NCBI GenBank assembly: GCA_016617785.1
Contig: JADILM010000001.1
Location: 2,480,001 to 2,544,000 of the forward strand
DNA length: 64,000 nt
DNA from: Sporobolomyces roseus
Taxonomy: Eukaryota; Basidiomycota; Microbotryomycetes; Sporidiobolales; Sporidiobolaceae
Reading direction: 5' to 3'
Part shown: positions 9,447 through 22,873 of the stretch, one piece after another
How positions within the stretch are numbered: the first letter of the stretch is position 1
Layout of the letters: each line of letters begins with the position of its first letter
Position numbers and translations under genes: made by a program
Notes under the pieces: generated by a model
The model's input: the letters and a program-made list of their open reading frames with translations, nothing else
Databases searched by the model: none
Told to the model about the DNA's origin: nothing

Positions 9447-12400
9447 ATGGCATACTCTCGAGCTTATCCCGCTCCACCACAACCTTACAACTCTGCTTCT
9501 CCAATTGGTGGATCTCGTCAAGTTCAACAAGCACCTCCAGCAGCTCTCCCTCCAGTCAATATTCCACCGGGAACACTACCACCTGGTACTATAGTCAACG
9601 TAGGAGACTATCAAGTAGTTGTAGAACGATTCTTGAGTGAAGGTGAGGAATCCGCTTTCCTCCCACTTCGGATGACGATGAACTGACTCAACTCTCTCTG
9701 ATCCCTCCTTGTGACCTGATCTACTCTTACCATCCCATCAGGTGGCTTCGCTCATGTCTACCTCGCGAATTCGTCGCTCCCTCTTCCTGTCGGCTCTCCA
9801 ACCGCAACGACCAAGCATGTTCTCAAACGGATGGCAGTACCAGACAAGCGAGGTGTGCATGAAGTCGGAAAGGAAGTAGAAGTCATGGTGAGCTCATGAG
9901 CTTTTATCTCCCATTTGTCGCTCTCCGCTTTGAAGTCCAACGTAAATCAAGAATCGACAGAGGACTGACTCGAACTCGCTTCTTCCAAATCTCTAGCGCC
10001 AACTAAAGAATCATCCAAAGATCGTCAATATGATTGAAGCTTCCGTAGCAGATTTGCCAGGAGGTGTTGATGGTTCGAAAGGTTATGAAATTTACATTTT
10101 GATGGAATGGTGTGCAGGTTCGTTCGTTCCTACTTCTCGCTTTCCCTCCGGATGTGAAGCTAACCATGTCGTGCGGTACTAGGAGGGGGAATTATTGACA
10201 TGATGAATACCCGCTTACAGAACCGAATGACCGAAAGTGAAATCCTCAAAATCTTCGCAGACACGGTCGAGGCGAGTTCAACGATTCTTCAGCTGTCCCA
10301 CCGAGCTTCAGCTGATGAATCGACACCCTCAGGCTGTTGCACATATGCATTATCAATCACCACCCCTCATTCACCGCGACCTGAAAGTCGAAAACATCCT
10401 CCTCACTCCGCCTCAAACCTACAAGCTGTGCGATTTCGGATCAACGACAAAACCTCTCAGTCGGGACAAGGTACCAACAGCAGTTGAAGGGATTCAGAAG
10501 ATAGAGTTGGAGATCAACAAGACTACGACTCTGCAGTATCGAGCACCGGAATTGGTCGATGTTTGGGGAAGGAAAGGGTTCGACGAAAAGATCGGTGAGC
10601 TACAAGCTTACACGAACTCTCTGACCGTGTCATCAAATACTGACGTTCTTTGCTCGCAGATATTTGGGCTCTCGGTGTTTTGCTCTATAAACTCTGTTAT
10701 TATACAACTCCTTTCGAAGAGCATGGTCCTCTAGCGATCCTCAATGCCCAATACAAGGCAAGTCACAAGCTCTCTGCCCTCTCCCCTTCTCTGCAAGATA
10801 CAGAGCTAATCTCGAACACTCGTAATAGTTCCCTCCTTATCCCGCTTACTCGCCTCAAATTCGATCCCTCGTTTCTTCTATGTTGCAAGAGCGACCCGAG
10901 AATCGACCGAACATCTATCAAGTACACGAGATGACTTGTCGGCTGAGAGGAGTTTCCGTTCGAATCGAGAATGTGCGCCGAGACCTCTCTCTCTCATCTA
11001 CTCTCTGTCATGAAGTGCTGACTCGACCTCACTTCTTTGGTAGAAATATGCTATGTCTTCCTCCTCAACAGGTGGCCTTCGCGCTCAAGCCAACCCTCTT
11101 CCTGCGCGTCCAACTTCAGCTCAACCTCCTCCAGCACCAACTGCCAACATTCTCTCGAGCAACTCGCAAGCTTCCTCCTCTACTCCAAACCTGACACAAC
11201 TCTCGGGCATGCAAGGAATCGCTTCGCAAGTGTCCCCGATGAGACGAGGACGACCAGGGAAGAATGGTGGAGGCATCGGCGGATCGAAAGATGGATGGGC
11301 AGCCTTCGCTTCTCCTGAACCAGATCAAGCGACGAGCCACTCTTCGACCGGAGGATTTGGAGATGCATTCGTGCCGACAAAGACTGATATCGCTCAAGCG
11401 AAATCTCCCGAACTACCTCTCGAAACCGAGGTCGAAATGCCCAAGAACATGGGAATGTTTCAAGACTTGGTCAGTCCGAAGTCGGAAGCACAGTCCAGGG
11501 TCGAGCAGGACAAGAAGGCGAAGGAAGAAGATGATGAGAGGAAGAAGTTTGAATCGACGTTCCCAGCTCTGATGGACAACGATCTCGCTCCCTTCGGTCC
11601 TCGCAACCCTTCGACTGTATATCAGCAATCTCAACCTTCTCAACGTCCTTCTCAGCCTCCCTTACCGTCCGTACCCTCGCCGAAACCCATGCCTTTCCAG
11701 CTCACTGGAGAAGATGCTGGACCACCACTTCCTCGACGACCTCCTTCCGCAACTCCTGCCACTCCAAGTCAGGCCGCTCCTTCCGCTCCGTCCCTTCCTT
11801 CCAATTCTTCATCACCGAACCTCGCACCGTCTTCCAACCGACCCTTACTCGTTGAACGAGGATCTCAAACAAGTCCCCATCTTCTCGCAAGTTGGAAGAA
11901 TGGATCTACTGCCTCGAACACGTCGTCGAATGGAGTGCAACCTCCAGCTGCGACCGCGAATGGCCGCTCTGGATTACGACAGTCGAGTATTCCCGAATTC
12001 GATCTGTCATCTCCTTCCGAACCATCCACTTCGAAACCGCCAGCATTCGATCTACTCGGCGACGATGAAGATTCAGGCCTCGACTCGTTCGCTCCCGGCA
12101 CTGTTCCCCTTCCAGCTTCTCCACAACCCAATCTTCTTCCGAAATCGCCTACACTGCCTCCGAAACCATCTTTCGAAAACTCCGTTGTCAACAAACGAAC
12201 CTCTTTCCTCGCACCTTCCTCGGCACCTCAAGGTGAAACGAAAGAAAGGGAGAAGTTCAGACCGGTCAGGAAGTCGATGGCTGGAGTTGTCGAGTCGGAT
12301 GGAGACAAGTCAGAGGGGAAAGTTGAAAACGAGGCGGATGTCGCAGAACGATTCCCTGCGATTCCCGATTCAGCTCCCTCGACAAGCGAAGGCGTAAGGA

Positions 12401-13671
12401 GGGAGTTTGAGGAGGTTGTCGAGCGAAATGAAGACGGTCCCGATTCGAGCGACGACGAAACACCAACTCCGGTTCCATCTTCCAAAGTCGACAAGCCTAG
12501 CTTCTCCGACGATGAAGACTTTGCTCCCCGTCCGATTCGTCAAAAGGCTGCGACTGCTCCAGTTCGACCAAAGTTTGGAACGAAACCTTCTTCGCAATCA
12601 TCGCTCGCTGCCGCAACGAATCGAATGTCACTAGCTGCCTCACCTGCTCCTCTCGACACGCGATCCACCTCGACAGAGTCTCTCCCTACCACACTGAATA
12701 GACCTTACCGCTCGTCGACAATGGATTCAGTAGCGAGTAGTGAAGGAGGTGGACAAGGAGATATCGATCTGGGTCCAGCTCTTGCCTCGATTCGCAAGTT
12801 CGCACCCTCGAGCAACGACAAATCACACTCTATACTCGACGAGCAAGACGAAGACGACGAATTCCTTCCTTCTACCAAAACTGCATCCTCTCTCTCATCT
12901 GCACCTTCCTCCGCTACACCTACTTCGACTCTCCCTCCTCTCACTTCTACTACGCCTACTATCGCTACTCCCGCTCCCACTGTTACCTCTCCCACATCTG
13001 CAACTGGATTCGTCCCTACTCGGCCTACCTCCACTCAGTCTCCCCTTCTCGCGCCAAAACCTCGCAAGCCAGCTGGTATCAACTCCCTAGTCTCACGCTA
13101 CGAAGGACTAGGCACGTCACTCACGGGTGGTCCACCTCCTGTCGGTTCGAAACCTGTTGGACTTCGGAAAGACTCGACGGGAAGCAATACAAGTTTAGGG
13201 CGAGATGCAGTCAATCCGAGACCTCTACCTTCGAGAAGTATCAGCAACACTTCGAACGGTACCTCGATTGTCGAAGCGTCCAAAGCTGAATTGGCGAATC
13301 AACGATTCCCGGAACAGCAGAATCTAGATCAACGCCTCAACTCTCCCTCGATCCCTTCTTCTCCCTCATTCCCACCCAGATCGTCGACTTCCTCACAATA
13401 CAACCATGCTCAACCATCCTCTCGCGTTCCTTTCAAGCCAGTCCCTCCACCTTCCTCGCCTCAAACATCTAGATCGCGGTATTCCTTAGCAGGTCCACCT
13501 GCTTCTGCAGAGACAAGTCCGAATGTGGAGAAGGGAGAGGAGGAGGAAGAGAAGTTTGCGGGAGTGAGAAACATGAAGAGTCGGTGGGAAAGCATGTCGA
13601 AACCGAAAGAAGGAGATGGTGGATCTCAAGGTCGAGGTGCAGATAAGCGAAAGAGTTGGGCTGCAGTATAG
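9447..13671 (+). CDS. Ark1/Prk1-type (NAK family) actin/endocytosis protein kinase
   Basis: 1227 aa from exons 9447-9642, 9742-9887, 9997-10117, 10183-10271, 10333-10594, 10660-10757, 10829-10972, 11044-13671. The kinase domain (about residues 50-335) shows the glycine loop [11 protein letters not shown], a catalytic-Lys region (HVLKRMAV), [18 protein letters not shown] (DFG), and a Leu-Gln-Tyr-Arg-Ala-Pro-Glu P+1 region. These are typical of AAK1/GAK/Ark1, which phosphorylate endocytic adaptors at Thr in cortical patches. The remaining roughly 880 residues are Ser/Pro-rich and disordered; [10 protein letters not shown] resembles an adaptor or clathrin-binding motif. Two introns have GC donors (10272-10332 and 10758-10828), inferred because only they restore the family sequence. 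Divergent from the AlkB-like gene, with 279 bp between starts. Confidence 0.9.
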
Positions 13672-13855
13672 AGCCTTCGATGTATCTGTTCCCATATCGC
13701 TAGATTGCTTGTATTGTCAGCATATCGTTTCACGGATCTCTCAGATTTTTTTGCAAAGGTCAGTGAATATTGCGAGAGATATCTATAATTCACTGAATAA
13801 GGTATGAACAGCTACAAAGAAGGGTAACGGTACTCTCAACGACAAGACAACTAGA

Positions 13856-16800
13856 CTACGAAACAAAGAGAGGTCTAGGAGCGGATTGGGCTGAGGAGGA
13901 AGAGCGACTGGCGATTTCGGGGAATAGTACCGCAACGATTTCGTCGACTATTAAGAAGATCAGATGCTGCAACAGATTGAAAGGGGTCAATAAGACAGTA
14001 TGGACGAAGCAGGTGAGGCAGCTCACCTTCAAGAGGCGTCTATTCTGTAAGATTGCGAAAAGAGTTCGAGCACCTTGACGAGCGTTGTGGCGGCCAATCA
14101 GGTTAGCAGCGACGTCTGTAGCATACTCGAAGCATGAGATCAACCGTATATGTGCGAGAAGCAGGAGGAAGAAGGCTTACCTGGCATCAAAGCAGAAAGT
14201 TTTCGATTCGCCGACTCTTTCGTCAACAATTTCTCTTCGCTAGTTCGAGGCGGCGTCTTCGGTTTGAGCTGACCGTCAGGCCATAGTCCAGACTTCAAGG
14301 AAGAGACGTATGAGACTATTTGAGGAGGAGCGAGAAGTCCTTTGACGCTGTCGCGGAATTTACTGTGAAGTCGAACAAATTCAGCTCCTTGAAAGTAAGA
14401 CTCGAGAGCACAAAGACTGGGACATACCGCTCGATAGTTCCCCCGAGTACTTGCTGAAGAACGATGAGGATCGCTTGTCGGCGTAGCCAATTGTTCTTCT
14501 CCCTCAGTTCGAAAACAGTCACGAAAAAATCACAGATCGGTGCTGTGAAGTAGGTCAAGCCTTCTTCGCCTACTCGAGATCCCGGAGTCGAATCCGACAT
14601 TGCTTGCTCGACGAGATCCTCGGCTTGAATCACTCCAGTAGCGGCTTGTTGTGAGAGGCTTTCGACAATAGTATCCATCATCGAAGTTGTCGAAGTGCCG
14701 AGAACATCGTCGATTCCGGAAGTGACTGATCGATAGAAGTTTTTGATGAAGCCGTGATTCGTCTGTAGGCCAGCCGGGATGCGACGAGAAGGATCAGATT
14801 TAGGAAGAGAGATGGTTTGTTGCGAGAGGAAAGCTCGTAGTTCCTGACTTCGACAGACGATCGGGATCTTGATGAGAGCCTGCGCGAGACGGGAAGGGTG
14901 GTCTGCGTAAGTTCACGAGATCGGTGTCGAGAGATTCGCGACAGCACAAGACTCACCTGCAAGTATCGTTCGAGACCGATCTTTCTTTGTTCGATGAACT
15001 CCTTGCTGTACGAAGTCACAAGACGTTTGCTGGGAAACTCGAGGTAACGAGCCGGTACGAATTTATCCCTCAATTTGGCGTAGAGAGAGGCGAATTCGCT
15101 GTATCTTCTCGTGACAATCCACCCTGATCGGAACGAGCCGTCTGCGTTGACTTGATGGACTTCGACGAGGTAGAGTTGAAAGTTCTGCCCCTCAGCTTGA
15201 CCAACAGTCGTCCCGGGAATCGTTACTCGGGTGCCAGCTGGAGTGAGCTTGTTCTCGGATTCTTGCGATTCGTATTGATCTTTCTGAAACGTCGCTGCTC
15301 TGATCTCCCTCCTGAGACTATCTTGAGATTTGACGAGGATCTTGAGCTCGGAATTGTTGCCCGTGAGTTCAGCTTTGCGAATGAGAGCGCCGACAACCGA
15401 TTCTTGACTTTTGAGTTTCTCGAGAGAAGCGGCGAGTCGAACAATCTCGGCCGGTAGATGAAGGTCTCCTGGAGCAGCTAGTTGAATAGATTGGGGATCG
15501 AATTCAGGTTCGCGTTCGCCGATGTCCCAGTCGTCGACCAGCTCACCATCGTCGAATACAGCTTTCTGACGACGGGTCGGGAGAGGGGCGCTGCTGCTCG
15601 ATACAGAACGGGTCGGAGGAGGGAGGACAGGACTCGATGAGAAAGATGCTGAGATATTCGAGGTGGATGTTGAAGCGGAGGTCGAAGGGAAAGTCGAGAG
15701 ACTGGGATGGCGAGGAGGAGGGAGAGCGCGTCGTAATCCGTCTTTCGCCTTTCGTCTGCCGTGTTCCGGACTACTCGAGGTCGATTGCTGCTCAGGAACG
15801 CTAGTTGTGCGACCATTCGTTTCGAGGATTGAGTTTAGGGCCTCTTGAATTGCTTCGATCGTCTGAACTTGGATGTAGTCGTCGTCCGAATTTGGCGAGT
15901 GAGTCATCCCGTTCCCGTTCCCTTCTTCCGGTAGCGAGACGGCTTCGTCGAAGAGTGGTGAGCGACTCTGTGTTTCTGGAGTTGGTGAAGCCATGAGAAA
16001 CTCGAGTGAATCGGAAAGAGCGGCTCCTTTTCGAGAAGAGGTAGACTGTAGAGTGTCGAGCGATGTGGATGACGCCTTTCGAGAAGTCTGTAGATCTTTC
16101 GGTCCATTCGAGCCAGTCCTTCGAAGTCTTGGCGGAGAGTCGAACGGGTTTTCGAACGTAACTTGCGGAGGGAGGGTTTCAGTACGCTGAACCGCGATAC
16201 CTTTGCCGGGGAGGGGGGTAGGAGGGATCGGAGAAGGAGTTCGGGCTTGTCGAGAATCGGAAGAGGGAGCTGGAACAGAGAATGAGGGTTTCGCCCAGAG
16301 GGGATTCGATGAAGAGCGACGGCGGGTTGTAGGCTGGGATGTGAGAGTCGACGAGTCTTCAGTCGGAGGTGACAGCGGAGTGGCAAGCGATGTAGGTGTA
16401 GGAAGATTGGCGACCGCTTTGTGGTAAAGATCTGAAGTGACGAACGAGGGGAAATCCTCCTCCTCCATCTTTTCGAGAACTTCGTTTTGTAAAGAGAACA
16501 CAGCTTGTCGAACTCGTCTGAGATCTTGCGGGGTGGGAGTTCGCTGATCGGATCGCTCGAGGAAATCTTGAATGATCGAGAGGTTCGAAGGGGAAGATCG
16601 GAACTGATCTCGAGCGAGGTAAGTCTCCCAAATCAAACGTAGGTCGTCGATAGCAATGTCCACTTGTGAGTATGTTTCCGTTGAGTCGGTACGAGTACTG
16701 GCGAAGTGCTCTTCGAGAGGATCCTTGAGGCCTTGAACCAACAGCCAGAATTGAACTCGTTGAGAAGTTTTTCGACGTTCTTCAAACTCCATAAAGTACG

Positions 16801-18470
16801 ATAGGGATGTTGCGTCGGTGAGGATGTCTCGTAGTTGGAACTTGACTCCCTGAACAGCGTCATGAATCGTCGAAGGTCGAGCTCGTCGCTGGTTGTCGTC
16901 CGAAAGATGTCAGCTCGACGTGATCGAGTGAGAATAAAGAGCACGACGTACAATCTCCGCACTATTCCCACCCAGATGATCGATTCGTTTGTCAATCTTT
17001 CGTTTCGCAGAGTTCAGTCTTGCGATATAATCGATCCATTCCGCAACTTTGACCCCGTCGACCATGTCCTCCGACTCTTTCCCGTCTGCAGAAGATCTCC
17101 TTGGTAAGCTTTGCTACAAGAAACGACAGGGAGCTATAAGGCTTACCGATTTGACCATTCGCCTTCCGAATCTGTGCCGTCACATCACTCCTCAACCTCT
17201 TCGTATCCGCCAAACTACTCATGTTCCCAATCCCTTTCAACCAAGATTCGAACGCTCTCCTTCCTGTCTTGACCGAAATCGTTTCTGTTCGTCTCAAACC
17301 TTCACTTCTAGTAGTTGAGGAGGTCGGTAAAGTCGAAAGAGCTGGAGACTGTTGGTCGAGAGCTTCGCGGAATTGATTCACCATTTTCCTGTTCCCCTCA
17401 TAGTTGTCAACGACGTCAACGGAACTGAGAGGTGATGGAAGACATACTGATCTCGGATAGCGTTGCCAGCCTGTGAAAGCCAAGAGAAACCGTCAGTCCC
17501 TCGAATCAAGCGAGAAAGAAGCGGCGAAACGCACCTTGTCGTCAATGATCCGATTCCAAAAGTCTGGGTCACCGAGCATGTCAAATACTGGAATCATGAC
17601 GGCACACGAAACTATTTCTCGAACCATAATGGCGACAGCAGGACTTTCGACCTCTCGTTCCGGTAGAATCAAGGGCAAGATCCTCCCAAACAAGGACCGC
17701 AGCCAAGCCTCTTCTGCAGGTCTCGAGTTCGTACTCGCCATATCGACTGCTTGATGTAGTTTCCCAGATTTGAGTTGCGACGAGTATCGAGAAGCGAGGA
17801 AGAGGTCTAATTCGTCGGATTCGCTGAGGTCGGCTCGGAGGTCTTGTCGTCGAAGGGCTTGTTCGGCGGCACGGAAAGTATCGAGATGAGTTGTCAAGAG
17901 GGGTAGGATTCGACCGACGAGAACGTCTGACCAGTCGACTTCGTTCACTCGGGTAGAGAGGGAGATGAGGGTTTCTGCAATCGTTTGTTTGACGGCATTG
18001 GGGAAGGCGGGAGAGTCGGAGATGGTAGAGTACCATTTTAGAATGAAGTCGCGGGAGATGAGGGATAGGAGTTCTTCGATGGCGGCAGCGAGGAAGGGAG
18101 GAGCATCTGGAAAGAGTGAAGGTCGATTTGAGGATTCCCAAGAGGCTTTCGTTTGAGTCATGGACCAGGCTGCGGGTGAAGTGAAATGGAATGATGGTGG
18201 TACTCCCGGTCTATAGCTTGCTGTCCCTCCTCTTCCTCCTCCCTCTCCCTTTCTCTCGCTCTGACCCCCACTTTGCCTTCTCTTTTCCCTCCTCTCTCCT
18301 GACCAAGTTGCCCATAGTAATCCACCTATAACTAGTAGCACCAGTCCCAATAGTACGAGTGGTAAGATGACGAGGTACCAGAGTAGAGTAGAAGTTGACG
18401 AGTAGTGAAAGATAACGAGGAGAACGAGTGGGAGCTGCCACGACAGACTGAATCGACTTGTTGTGGACAT
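13856..18470 (-). CDS. MDM1: Mdm1-like sorting nexin (TM-PXA-RGS-PX-nexin C), ER membrane contact protein
   Basis: 1366 aa. Exons: 18470-17535, 17470-17448 (23 nt), 17388-17147, 17085-16952, 16888-14957, 14879-14428, 14362-14181, 14115-14027, 13966-13856. Two hydrophobic segments lie at about residues 12-55. A PXA domain follows (around WSMTQTKASWESSNRP to WLKGIGN), then an RGS-like region (about 450-590, SLSYFMEFEE...FWLLVQGL). A long Ser-rich linker leads to a PX domain with RRYSEFASLYAKLRDKF and KRLVTSYSKEFIEQRKIGLE, then a C-terminal nexin domain (EKNNWLRRQAILIVLQQVLGG). This order is that of yeast Mdm1 and animal SNX13/14/19/25, which tether the ER to vacuole or lipid droplets. The acceptor before exon 3 could instead be 17397 (adds 3 residues). 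Start ATG 18470 lies 132 bp from the divergent importin start. Confidence 0.9.
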
Positions 18471-18602
18471 GTAGTCGTTGATTGGTATTCTGGGTTATCT
18501 GGAGGGCAAATTGCCCAGCATGGGTCGAGTACTGAATGAGTAGAAGGAAGAAGTTGATTCACGAACCCGCAGCTTGATCTCCCCCCTCTATCTCAGTGAA
18601 TC

Positions 18603-21600
18603 ATGGATGCCCATCAGCTATATGAGGTGTTCAACGCCTCCTTCAATCCAAGTAAGCAGCTTCTGAACTACTCGACGCGTTGTTCGCTGATCTTGATCTC
18701 AACTTTTAAAAAAACTGAATAGATCCGAATGTTCGAATCTCTGCTGAATTGGAACTCAAGAAGGTGCGTAGACTGTTCATTGACTGTGTAGTTTGTAGCT
18801 GATTGCCCCCCTGCTTTCCCCCAGCTTGAACCTCTCGAAGGATTACTACCAACTCTCCTTCCGCTCATTTCGCCAACTTCTTCCTTCTCAGAAGTAGTCA
18901 GATTAGCAGCAGCCATCTACCTCAAGAACCGACTCACTTCAAGCTGGAAGAACCCGCTCAACCCTTCCGCCAATGCTTCCCCAGCTGCCATCGCGACCGC
19001 TCAAAGAAGTTCAACTTTCGTAGCTATTCCAACTTCAGACCGACAGAGCGTCAAAACCAACTTGTTACCACTATACGCTGCATTGGCGAGTGATCCTGCT
19101 AGCGTCAAGGTCAAGGAACAGGTTGGGGAAGGGTTGAGAAAGGTAGTCGAGTGCGATTTCCCGGAGAATTGGCCAGGATTGGTAGATGAGATCAAGATTA
19201 TGCTAGCGGGAGATGAAGGACAGGTCGAGGCAGGTCTGAGAGCTTCGATGGCCGTCTTCAGCTCGATGAGGTATGGCCTATTCCTGTGCTCAACTCAGAA
19301 AAGGGGAACTTATTAACAAATCTACGAAACAGATTCGCTTACCGAGATGAAACTGGCAACAACTTGGTACAACTCGCTACCCACCTTCTACCGCTTCTCC
19401 TTCCCCTCGCCCAAAAGATTCTCGCCCCTACTCCGACCGATCCCGCTTCCTTTACCGTCCAAGGTACTCTCCTTCGACTAATTCTCAAATCCTACAAACA
19501 CAGCATCATCCACACTCTCACTCCCGCCCATCAAGCCGGAAACTCTCTCGTCCCCTGGGGTACTCTCCTCCTCACCGTCGTCCAACGACCTCTACCCCTT
19601 TCCGCTCTTCCCGAAGATCTCGATGCGAGAGAGAAACACCCTTGGGCAAGGAGTAAGAAATGGGCGTGTTGGTCACTCAATAAGCTGTTCAGTAGATATG
19701 GAAGTCCGACGCAACTGCCGAAGAACATGGTGAAAGAGTATGGTGCATTCGCAGAACGATTCGTGAATCAATTCGCTCCTGAAATCATCAAGGCTTACCT
19801 CGATGCAGTGGAGAAGATGGTAGCGCATGGAGAATGGTGGCCACGGAAAGGAAAGTATCAAATCTTGTGCTTCTTCGAAGAATGGTGAGGCCCGTTTTCT
19901 ATCCGCTCTCGAGAAAGCGAAACTAAGCATTTTATCTTTTTCGTTAGTATCAACCCCAAAACGACTTTCGCGCTCCTCAAGCCTCATCTCAACAACCTTA
20001 TCGAACACTTTATCTTCCCATTAGTCTGTCTCAGCGAAGAAGAGCTCGAAACTTTCACCGAAGATCCTAGTGAATTCGCTCGCCAACATTTCGGTGGTAA
20101 GTTCCGAACCTGCATCGTACAAGCGAGCTCCGTACTCATCACCTCCCGTTGTACAGACTACATCGTCGATTCTTACGCCTCTCCCACTTCATCCGCCCTT
20201 TCATTCCTCTCTGCCCTCGTCGAAGTTCGCGCAAAAACGACTCTCCTCCCACTCCTCCAGTTCATCCAAAAGATCTCTGCCTCCTACCCCGCCTCCGTCA
20301 CTCCTCGACAGAAAGACGGTGCGCTTCGTATGCTCGGCGCACTATCGCTCACAGCAGTCAAGAGCAAGAAACTCGCACCGATGCTCGAATCTTTCTTCAT
20401 TCAACAAATCGTTCCCGAATTCAAGTCACCCCACGGACTACTCCGGTACCGAGCATGTGAGGTTGTCGAGAAGTACGAGAGCGTCGATATGACCTGGGCA
20501 TCACAAGAGGTAAGAACCGTCTCGCTTCCCCTTCACGATTTTGTGACTGACAAGCTTGTTCTTGAATAGGCTCTCGAGGATACCCTGAATCGCGTCATGA
20601 ACTGTATCACCGACTCTGAGCTTCCCGTCCGTATTCAAGCCGCTATCGCTCTCCCGGAATTGGTTCGCTACGAGAAAGTGCGAGCGAAGATGCTGCCATC
20701 TCTCGGTCGAATCTTGCAAGGTGAGCATCGATTCGCATTTATCGAACAAACACACGTCTTTGACGAGCTTTTGAGGTTTCGCAGAGCTACTGAAGTTGTC
20801 GTCCGAAGTTGATCTCGATGCTTTGACAAATACCACTCGAACAATGGTTTCCGAATTCTCGGAAGAGGTCGTGCCGTTCGCAGTCGAGCTCTCCCAGTCT
20901 CTCGTAAGCACCTTCTTTTTTGTTAGCTTCTCGAACACGGTGCTGATGGGTCTTGAACGGTTTACAGTCTGAATCTTACCGACGATTACTACAAGAAACT
21001 ATTGAAGCGCGAGACAAGGACCCGAGCGGAGGCCTCGACGCTTACGACGACGAGAAGACGATGGTTATGATGAACGTGCTCAAGACTATAGAACAACTCG
21101 TTTCGTCAGTGAGGGACAAGAAGGATCTTGTCGCTCAAATCGAAACGATGGTTGCTCCTTTGATGGAAGCTACTATCAGACAGAACGTAGTTGGTACGAC
21201 ACGGGTACTTCTTTCTATCATGAGCTTTAAGCTGATCTAGCGAGATATGGCAGAACTGTTCGACGAGACTTACGAAGTACTCGATTCAATCTCTTTCTTC
21301 CAAGAATCAATCTCGCCATCTATCTGGGCTTGTTTCGAAGCGACTTACCTTCAGTTCAAGGCCGGAACTCTCGATCACCTACACGGTCAGTTCAAAATCT
21401 GGCTCAGCCGAATCAAGGTCACTGATCCTTCACAATCTTTTGACAGAAATGTACGGTTTCATCGACAACTGCGTCAACTACGGAGCAGATCTCGTTGCTA
21501 CTCACACAGAGTACCGCAAATGCTTCGTTGACATCTTCGAAACGGTCATGACAAGTCGAGAACTCGGTGCAGAAGATCGAGTGATCGCTTGCAAACTTGC

Positions 21601-22783
21601 CGAAGCTCTCCTTCTTCGCCTTCGTGGTCAAATCGACGAGGTAAGCACCTTTAACTGTACTCGCAACAGGTCATAGTCTGATATACCTTACGTGCAGGCC
21701 ATTCCTCCAATTATTGAGCGATGTTTCTTCTTCGTCACATCTGAGGAGGAAGATGAAGATTTCACCGTTACTCGAGGCTTACTCCTACACTGCGTCGAGC
21801 TCGTCATCACCGCCATGTCCTACAATCCTGCTCTGACCCTCGCCATCCTCGATCGACATGACTGGACCCAAACTTTCTTCGCAATCTGGTTCAAGAACCT
21901 CGCCAAGTTCACGAGGGTTCACGACAAGAAGATTATTCTTTGGGCTATCTGTTCTCTCTTTGAATGGCTGAACGGTGTCGGAGCAGGCAGTCCGCTGTCA
22001 GGCAACGCGAATCAACTTTTGCTTGGTGCCCTCGAAGTTTTCAGAGATCTACCTCGAGCCCTTGGAGGCAAGTCAGAATTGTCTCTTACAGCCTCCACAT
22101 CTCGACTGACTCCCACTTGAACGCTACAGAGCGTAAGATTGGCGAAGAGAACCGAGATATCGAGGAGGACGAAGATGATGATGACATGGGTTCCGACGAT
22201 GATCTGGATCTTGGAGATGATGAGGAAGTTGACTGTACGTTCACTTCGATCTTCTACTACCACGCTCGACTGCTGATATGTGCTCGCAATCTCGCTAGTC
22301 GATGAAGGTGACATTCGAGATCGAACAACAGACTATCTCGACGAACTCGCTCGAACAGAGGTAAATAGCAGCTTTATCGCTCTTCCTCCTGTGTCAAGCT
22401 GACCCGAAATCCCTCTACCGTCACAGGCGAGTCGATACTCGAGAGAGAATGATCTCTTTGACAGCGATTCTGCCTGGAGTGACGAGATCTTGTGGGCTTC
22501 TCCTCTCGACCAATTTGATTGCTACCAGCGATTCTCTTCGCTTCTCACCTGTATGTTCCTCACTTTGATCTACATCGATCCTTTGTGACTGACCAGTTTT
22601 TCCCAAATGATAGCTCTATCGACGGCGAATGCTTCGCTCTATCAACAAGCCGTCGGAGGTCTTGATGGTTCGCAACAAGCTGAGTTGGGCGACATTGCAA
22701 GCAAGGCCAATGAAGGTGGAGACGCTGTCGTTGCGTTGGCGATGGCAGCAAAGATGAAGCAAGAAGGAGAAGCGGAAGATTAA
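18603..22783 (+). CDS. Importin-7/8-type karyopherin (Nmd5/Sxm1 family)
   Basis: 1083 aa in 16 exons: 18603-18651, 18723-18763, 18825-19270, 19333-19884, 19948-20096, 20157-20509, 20570-20720, 20785-20903, 20968-21193, 21245-21385, 21447-21640, 21698-22067, 22130-22234, 22299-22360, 22427-22550, 22614-22783. The start is typical of importin-beta N-terminal domains (YEVFNASFNPNPNVRISAEL, RLAAAIYLKNRLTSSW, ECDFPENWPGL). The middle matches the importin-7 branch (TPRQKDGALRMLGALS, a Tyr-Arg-Ala-Cys-Glu-Val segment, INKY-like HEAT helices). A very acidic stretch (EDEDDDDMGSDDDLDLGDDE, about 965-985) is a family hallmark. It carries cargo such as ribosomal proteins or histones into the nucleus. Intron 22068-22129 has an inferred GC donor. 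Intron 21194-21244 is short (51 nt). Confidence 0.9.
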
Positions 22784-22873
22784 TGATATCCCATCTCGTA
22801 ATTTGTGGTACAGCTCGCAATCAGATCTCGCAAACTCTCGGTTCTACGCTGTTCAAAGCAATAGTGGTACTGC

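Noticed and set aside
11714..12397. 227-codon open frame within the kinase tail
   Set aside because: Shadow of the long Ser/Pro-rich last exon of the Ark/Prk kinase.
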